Shown: piece after piece, positions 59,789 to 64,000 of the stretch | Layout of the letters: the number at the start of each line of letters is the position of its first letter | Position numbering within the stretch: the first letter of the stretch is position 1 | Assembly (NCBI GenBank): GCA_023409265.1 | Contig: JAEYHZ010000004.1 | Span: 1 to 64,000 of the forward strand | Reading direction: 5' to 3' | DNA length: 64,000 nucleotides | Source: Bacillota bacterium | GTDB taxonomy: Bacteria > Bacillota > Clostridia > Acetivibrionales > DSM-1351 | Program-made: the position numbers and the translations under genes | Notes under the pieces: model-generated | The model's input: only the letters and a program-made list of their open reading frames with translations | Told to the model about the DNA's origin: nothing | Databases searched by the model: none

Positions 59789-61123
59789 TTACCATTTATT
59801 CATCTTTCTAATCTTATATATTCTTCTTCTTGATATTTTCCTTAATACTTTTCTCATAATAAAGAAACATATTACAACTATGACAGCTATGGAAACATAC
59901 TTGAATACAGGTGATTCGGTAACTTTATTAACATAATTCTTTGTCTTTGCCTTCAGACTCTGATCTACGGTTCTTGACGAGACTATGTTAACCTGACCCA
60001 AAGTAATTCCATTCTTTTTATAAAGTATATTTCCAAGAACAGTACCCTTGGTTATAGGTGCTTTTAAATCCTGCTTAATTGTAACTTTTTTCTCCAGATC
60101 CTTATCCCAGAGAGCTTTATCATTTGGTAAAATAGCTTCCAATTTACCATTTGTCACCAAGTCAAGCTTTCCATCATCGGCTGCATCTTTGACAACTACA
60201 TTTTGAATAATGGTATTTCTATCAATTATCATTTGGTTTGAATAGTTTTCATAACCTGCACGGAGCAATTTTTCGGTAAAATCAAATACTGTCCTGCCTG
60301 GCTGATTATTTACCCCCAACACCACAGATATAAGTTCCAAACCTTCCTTGTTAACGGCTGATCCGACAAAGTTGGCTCCGGCTCTCATGGTTGAGCCTGT
60401 TTTCATTCCTGTTATGGTAAATTGATTCCTGTCATCTCCGGTGTCGGGTCCATAATTAAAGGATTGACCCAATAACTTATTTGTGTTGTTTAAAACATTC
60501 CATTTTTCGTGCTTGTTGGTTGGAGGAAGCATATCAAGCTTCTTCTGACTCATGATTTCCCTGAAAGCAGGGAAGGTCAGGCATTCTTTGGCAATAAGGG
60601 CCAGATCTCTTGCTGTGGTATAATGATTTGCATCTTTTTCATATTCATCAATACCGCAGGGGTTGGTGAAGGTCGAATTTTTTGCACCGGCTTCAGCTGC
60701 TGTATTATTCATTTCCTCCATAAATTTTTCTCTGCTGGAGAAAAGATTTTCTGCAATAATGTTTGCAGTTTCATTTGCGGATACTATTAACAGTGCATGA
60801 AGAAGATCGTCCAGAGTTAGTTGCTCACCCGGCATAATGCCTATGTTCATTCCTCCTACACCTATATCTGAAACAGCTTCCTGACTGGCAGTCATTACCT
60901 GACTCAGTTCACCTTTTTTCAATGCTACAAGAGCTGTCGCTATTTTTGTGGTACTTGCTGGCCGTAGACGAACGTCCGGGTTATATTCATATAATACACT
61001 TCCTGTTTTTGCATCCATCAATATGTAAGCGGCTGCATCGATATCCAGGTCGGCACAAAAAGCAGGGGAAATCTGAAATGCAAGAATTATGGCAAGTATC
61101 ATTGTGACTAGTGCTTTTCTCAT
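59789..61123 (-). CDS. D-alanyl-D-alanine carboxypeptidase (PBP5/DacF type)
   Basis: 444 residues. Signal peptide (ending about residue 23, AFC-A), SxxK motif Ser57-Thr-Thr-Lys60 (RPASTTKIA), SxN in IVSANETAN, KTG in GMKTGSTMRAG, a PBP5 C-terminal domain, and a final membrane helix with basic tail (YVSIAVIVVICFFIMRKVLRKISRRR). It trims peptidoglycan stem pentapeptides. AAGGAGGAAC precedes ATG 61123. The 187 bases to the synthetase gene hold nothing else visible. Confidence 0.93.
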   Translation of the reverse strand: MRKALVTMILAIILAFQISPAFCADLDIDAAAYILMDAKTGSVLYEYNPDVRLRPASTTKIATALVALKKGELSQVMTASQEAVSDIGVGGMNIGIMPGEQLTLDDLLHALLIVSANETANIIAENLFSSREKFMEEMNNTAAEAGAKNSTFTNPCGIDEYEKDANHYTTARDLALIAKECLTFPAFREIMSQKKLDMLPPTNKHEKWNVLNNTNKLLGQSFNYGPDTGDDRNQFTITGMKTGSTMRAGANFVGSAVNKEGLELISVVLGVNNQPGRTVFDFTEKLLRAGYENYSNQMIIDRNTIIQNVVVKDAADDGKLDLVTNGKLEAILPNDKALWDKDLEKKVTIKQDLKAPITKGTVLGNILYKKNGITLGQVNIVSSRTVDQSLKAKTKNYVNKVTESPVFKYVSIAVIVVICFFIMRKVLRKISRRRIYKIRKMNKW

Positions 61124-61392
61124 AGTTCCTCCTTGGTAAAATACATCTTATAATAGTATAAAGCAAAAATTAATTTTTTGAAACCTCTCCATAATATTTG
61201 TTACAAATATAGCTTTTTACCAAAACTTGTATTATAATTTAATTAATATAAAAAATTCTTTTCTTATGTCGTATTTATTATTTCAACGACAAATTTTTCT
61301 TTATTTTTTCAAAATTTCTTTTAGCAAAAAAATAGCTGTTACTAGATTAATATGCTGAATTGTTTTGTTTTGTGATATCTATTTCATATTAA
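61124..61392. other. AT-rich divergent spacer
   Basis: Region between dacF-like (minus) and the comEA element. Near 61145-61165 the minus strand has TATACT/TATAAT-like boxes that may be the carboxypeptidase promoter. No gene or repeat seen otherwise. Confidence 0.35.
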
Positions 61393-61571
61393 GGCATGAT
61401 TAATTAATAAAACGACCTTTTAAGACGAGATACTTTTCGTCAAGACAAGGCGGAGGAAGGCGCAATAATTGCTTTATTGCAACGAAGTACTGCGAAGCAG
61501 TGCTTTTCGACAAGGTCGTATTGGCGGAAAATAGCCGCCTTAAAATGGGGAAGTTATTATTTAATCATGCC
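61393..61571. repeat. MITE-like palindromic element before comEA
   Basis: Bounded by perfect 11-bp inverted ends GGCATGATTAA (61393-61403) and TTAATCATGCC (61561-61571); inside, ACGACCTT (61422-61429) pairs with AAGGTCGT (61512-61519), and several shorter GC-rich stems follow. About 179 bases, no coding capacity. A degenerate relative lies at 41851-41948. It ends two bases before the comEA ribosome site. Confidence 0.6.
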
Positions 61572-61585
61572 TAAAAGGAGGTTTT

Positions 61586-62431
61586 ATGGAAATATCAATA
61601 TTTGGAAAGCAATACTTTATAAACAAGGTATTGCTTTTGGCTGTTATTATTGTACTTATTTTGGGTTCAGGTATTCTGGGATACTTTTTGAAACAGGTGT
61701 ATCAGCCTTTAAAAGAACCCGTAATTGAGAAGTCTGAGGTTACCCTGGACAGGAAGGAAAACGATATTATTTCTGATGAGATGTCTGAACCCGAAAAGGT
61801 CCGGGAACAAATCAAGGTTTATATTGTGGGCTGTGTTAATAAACCAGGTGTAGTAACCCTTAACAAGGGTGATGTTATTGATGATGCCATAAAACTGGCA
61901 GGTGGAGCCTCGGCGGAGGCTGACCTGGAAAACATTAATCTGGCATACCGGTTAGATGAAAATACCATGCTGAGAGTTAAATCAAAAACAGCAGACCGGA
62001 TTAAGGCTGCCTCGACTCCAGGTACTACACAAAATTCGGGTATGGACACAAAAGTAAAAGCATCTGAGACCGGAAAAGGAACCTCCGCATCGGTAAGGCA
62101 GGCCGGAAATGCCCCTGCTTCTGCATCCGGCAAATCTTCTCCAGAAGGTACTTTGAACAGCGGTGTGGATATAATTAATGACAGCCTGGGTGCAGTAATT
62201 ACCGACCAACAGGAGAAGGCGGGTGGTGAAAGTAAAAACAACCTTGTTAACATAAACAAGGCTACCCAGGTCGAGCTGGAAAATCTGCCTAACGTTGGGC
62301 CTGCTACTGCCAAAGCAATTATTGACTACAGGGATAAGAACGGAGAGTTTAAAAAAGTCACAGATTTAATGAAAATTACCGGAATAAAACAAAAGACCTT
62401 TGATAAAATCAAAGATCATATCTGTGTGTGA
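61586..62431 (+). CDS. comEA: ComEA-like DNA-binding competence protein
   Basis: 281 residues. N-terminal membrane helix (VLLLAVIIVLILGSGILGYFL), an SLBB domain (IKVYIVGCVNKPGVVTLNKGDVIDDAIKLAGG), a Ser/Ala-rich linker and a C-terminal helix-hairpin-helix pair (VNINKATQVELENLPNVGPATAKAIIDYRDKNGEF). In competence ComEA binds incoming DNA at the membrane; comEC is not in the window. ATG 61586 follows AAAAGGAGG. An MITE-like element ends just upstream. Confidence 0.9.
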   Translation: MEISIFGKQYFINKVLLLAVIIVLILGSGILGYFLKQVYQPLKEPVIEKSEVTLDRKENDIISDEMSEPEKVREQIKVYIVGCVNKPGVVTLNKGDVIDDAIKLAGGASAEADLENINLAYRLDENTMLRVKSKTADRIKAASTPGTTQNSGMDTKVKASETGKGTSASVRQAGNAPASASGKSSPEGTLNSGVDIINDSLGAVITDQQEKAGGESKNNLVNINKATQVELENLPNVGPATAKAIIDYRDKNGEFKKVTDLMKITGIKQKTFDKIKDHICV

Positions 62432-62451
62432 TAAAAATTCCGGAAAACAAA

Positions 62452-62473
62452 AACCGGCTTTTTTGAGCCGGTT
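62452..62473. terminator. hairpin after comEA
   Basis: AACCGGCT (62452-62459) with AGCCGGTT (62466-62473). A T-run lies on the minus-strand 3' side rather than after the plus-strand stem, so it may terminate minus-strand transcripts better than comEA itself. Confidence 0.55.
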
Positions 62474-62548
62474 ATAAAAAATAATTTAAAGGAGGAAAAT
62501 ATAATTTAATTTTCATATTTATTATATTATTTTGAGGAGGTAATTCAA

Positions 62549-62605
62549 ATGGCATTAATAAACGATTTTGCCGGTCGAATAAAGGAAAATAATATGCAAC
62601 ATTAA
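62549..62605 (+). CDS. 18-residue ORF with strong ribosome site, possibly a frameshifted small gene
   Basis: GAGGAGGTAATTCAA places an ideal ribosome site before ATG 62549. The ORF encodes only MALINDFAGRIKENNMQH. Near its end a second open frame (62583-62774, +1 relative) continues with a hydrophilic stretch and a hydrophobic tail (NFLCLFFLYLLNLVFL). A lost or inserted base, a decayed gene, or a real micropeptide are all possible. Confidence 0.35.
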   Translation: MALINDFAGRIKENNMQH

Positions 62606-62960
62606 CAATCATTTGACAAATGAGGGCAGTACAAATACTGAAACAAGAATATATGTCAGTAACAGGGAAATTGAAGGTATTAAAATACCAAATAATATTA
62701 TGTTAAAGAACTTTTTATGTCTATTTTTTTTATATCTTTTAAATCTGGTATTTCTCATGCAGCCTCCCCATTAACAATGCCGGAATATAACAAACTTATT
62801 ATTGCCAATATATTACTCGGGAATTCAGATGAAAGGCATCAAAAGATTGAAAAAAGAACCTGACATGCTTTGTGTTGCGGGCAATTTGCCGCTGTGCTAT
62901 AATTGCTCCATACTATTCTTGAATGGAGGATTATCGGACAAATAACCGGTAAAAGGTACT
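62606..62960. other. spacer before the FAH gene
   Basis: Holds the possible frameshifted continuation to 62774. The stretch 62860-62940 contains a candidate promoter (TTGCCGCTGTGCTATAATTG) and GGAGG at 62924 upstream of the FAH gene. Nothing else is visible. Confidence 0.35.
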
Positions 62961-63722
62961 ATGAAATATTTGAGATTTTTGTTCGAAGGGCTGGAAAAGA
63001 CCGGAGTATTAAATGATACAGTTATCACTGAAGTACAGGGGGATATTTTTGAAAATCCCGTCAATACAGGCAGGGAATATCAGTTGAGTGAGGTTAGGCT
63101 GTTGACTCCGTGTAAGCCTGGAAAGGTAGTAGCTGTCGGGTTAAATTATGTTGATCATGTAAAGGAATTTTCCGGAAGAGATATACCAAAAAATCCTGTT
63201 ATCTTTATAAAATTACCGCATACAATTATTGGGCCCGGTGATACAATACTTCTTCCAGAAGTTTCTGAAAGAGTTGACTATGAGGCGGAATTTGCAGTTG
63301 TTATTGGAAAGCATTGCAGGAATATTGAACCTGAACAGGCACCTGAGTATATTTTCGGTGCAACCTGTCTCAACGACGTTACTGCAAGAGATATCCAGAA
63401 AGCTGATGGACAATGGACCAGGGGAAAGAACTATGAAACCTTCTGTCCAATCGGACCATATATAGTTACTGGCCTGGATTACTCAAAGCTTGATGTCAAA
63501 TTAATCTTAAACGGGGAAGTAAAGCAGCACGGTGATACCTCCATGCATATTTTCAATATTAATTATCTGATAAGCTTTATCTCCAAGGTAATTCCTCTGG
63601 AGCCGGGTGATATTGTTACCACAGGAACTCCTGAAGGTGTAGGTCCAATAAAAGATGGTGATATTGTTGAAGTTGAAATTGAGGGTATAGGCAAATTAAC
63701 CAATTTTGTAAAAAAGCCATAG
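62961..63722 (+). CDS. fumarylacetoacetate hydrolase family protein
   Basis: 253 residues, cytosolic. VVAVGLNYVDHVKEF, VIFIKLPHTIIGPGD, DYEAEFAVVIGKHCRNI (metal-binding Glu pair), GATCLNDVTARDIQ, GPYIV and TGTPEGVGPIKDGDIVEVEIEGIG are family motifs. Members act as acylpyruvase, oxaloacetate decarboxylase or hydratase; the substrate is not resolved. Start ATG 62961 follows GGTAAAAGG. Confidence 0.88.
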   Translation: MKYLRFLFEGLEKTGVLNDTVITEVQGDIFENPVNTGREYQLSEVRLLTPCKPGKVVAVGLNYVDHVKEFSGRDIPKNPVIFIKLPHTIIGPGDTILLPEVSERVDYEAEFAVVIGKHCRNIEPEQAPEYIFGATCLNDVTARDIQKADGQWTRGKNYETFCPIGPYIVTGLDYSKLDVKLILNGEVKQHGDTSMHIFNINYLISFISKVIPLEPGDIVTTGTPEGVGPIKDGDIVEVEIEGIGKLTNFVKKP

Positions 63723-63758
63723 AACAAAATCTGGTAAAACGGCTGACTTATTGGAGTA

Positions 63759-63787
63759 TTGACACGTAATTTATGTGAGAATATAAT
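63759..63787 (+). promoter_or_regulatory. perfect consensus sigma-A promoter
   Basis: TTGACA (63759-63764), a 17-base spacer and TATAAT (63782-63787). The following AT-rich 150 bases are non-coding and lead to the T-box-like sequence. Confidence 0.7.
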
Positions 63788-63928
63788 GAGTTTATATAAG
63801 TAAATATTAATTTATATTTTAAATATTAATAAACATGATAAATTAAGATTATACTTTAAATATTAACAATTATAACAGAGTACCTAAATATAAATTGTAA
63901 AAAATGATAGAGATTAATATCATCATAT

Positions 63929-64000
63929 TGACAAAGGCGTTGATGAGAAGAGTATGTAAAAACTGGGGTTTCAGAGACCGGTCACATTAGCTGAAAGTAA
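63929..64000 (+). ncRNA. probable T-box leader, 5' part only
   Basis: GATGAGAAGAGTA (63942-63954) and CAGAGACCGG then GCTGAAAG (63971-63997) match the start of T-box Stem I (the AGTA bulge, the AGAGA box and the GCTGAAAG-like turn). The specifier loop, antiterminator and target gene lie beyond the window, so the amino acid cannot be told. Confidence 0.6.

Noticed and set aside
62452..62473. Canonical comEA terminator
   Set aside because: The U-tract is on the wrong side for plus-strand termination, so it is listed only as a hairpin with uncertain role.

Overview
The window reads as the chromosome of a mesophilic, anaerobic, cellulosome-forming clostridium of the Ruminiclostridium (Clostridium cellulolyticum / papyrosolvens / josui) type. 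The DNA is AT-rich with AGGAGG ribosome sites. It carries a Clostridium pasteurianum-style nif cluster (fused NifN-B, split homocitrate synthase, thioredoxin-fold 2Fe-2S ferredoxin), dockerin- and cohesin-bearing glycoside hydrolase genes, PadR, MATE and ABC-F genes, and a T-box-like leader. This assignment is inference from gene content; no database was searched. No tRNA, rRNA, CRISPR array or transposase gene was recognised.

Layout: (1) 1-1831, the 3' end of a polymorphic toxin gene (HNH-like module plus TNT-type NAD+ glycohydrolase domain) with two immunity-type genes. (2) 2235-3900, minus strand, an AnfO-like nitrogenase accessory gene and a Cys-tailed repeat protein. (3) 4130-17490, plus strand, nifH-nifI1-nifI2-nifD-nifK-nifE-nifN/B-fdx-nifV(alpha)-nifV(omega)-modB-modC. 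Both divergent nif transcripts begin with leaders containing an intrinsic terminator. (4) 17811-19151, an SLH-domain surface protein. (5) 19778-26265, a compact cellulosome locus: mini-scaffoldin (CBM3-X2-cohesin), GH9-CBM3-dockerin, dockerin-GH5 (Man5K-like) and a dockerin-less GH5. (6) 26438-34668, an AEC transporter, then purE-purF-purM-purN-purH-purD. (7) 34896-40372, a P-loop kinase, a PadR/glycosyltransferase pair with shared operators, a GH3 glycosidase and a membrane protein. (8) 40518-44363, nadD-yqeK-LytR_C-rsfS-MATE. (9) 44615-46231, a YbiT/YkpA-type ABC-F gene with a duplicated, Shine-Dalgarno-masking leader. (10) 46756-50716, a complete lactose/cellobiose-class PTS operon with its own EI and an HPr that lacks Ser46. 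(11) 50795-52455, RDD, small ORF and HAD phosphatase. (12) 52520-57781, a sensory cassette of binding protein, YesM kinase, YesN regulator and second binding protein, with no transporter. (13) 57883-61123, minus strand, acyl-CoA synthetase and D-Ala-D-Ala carboxypeptidase. (14) 61586-64000, comEA, a possible frameshifted small gene, an FAH-family hydrolase, and a consensus promoter leading to a probable T-box cut off by the window end.

How it works together: the nif/mod block supplies nitrogenase structural proteins, PII-type regulators, FeMo-cofactor assembly, homocitrate and molybdate import. NifU/NifS, ModA and a NifA-type activator are not in the window. The cellulosome genes degrade cellulose and mannan, and the PTS, GH3 and two-component genes probably handle or sense the soluble sugars.

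The most unusual signals are regulatory and structural. They are the duplicated RBS-masking leader of the ABC-F gene (44394-44614), the divergent nif attenuators (3931-4339), the long hairpin spacers between operon genes (9064-9169, 21064-21122, 28212-28364, 42513-42610), a MITE-like element before comEA (61393-61571), near-identical PadR operators (35452-35470, 36118-36136), and the transporter-less sensory cassette with two binding proteins.
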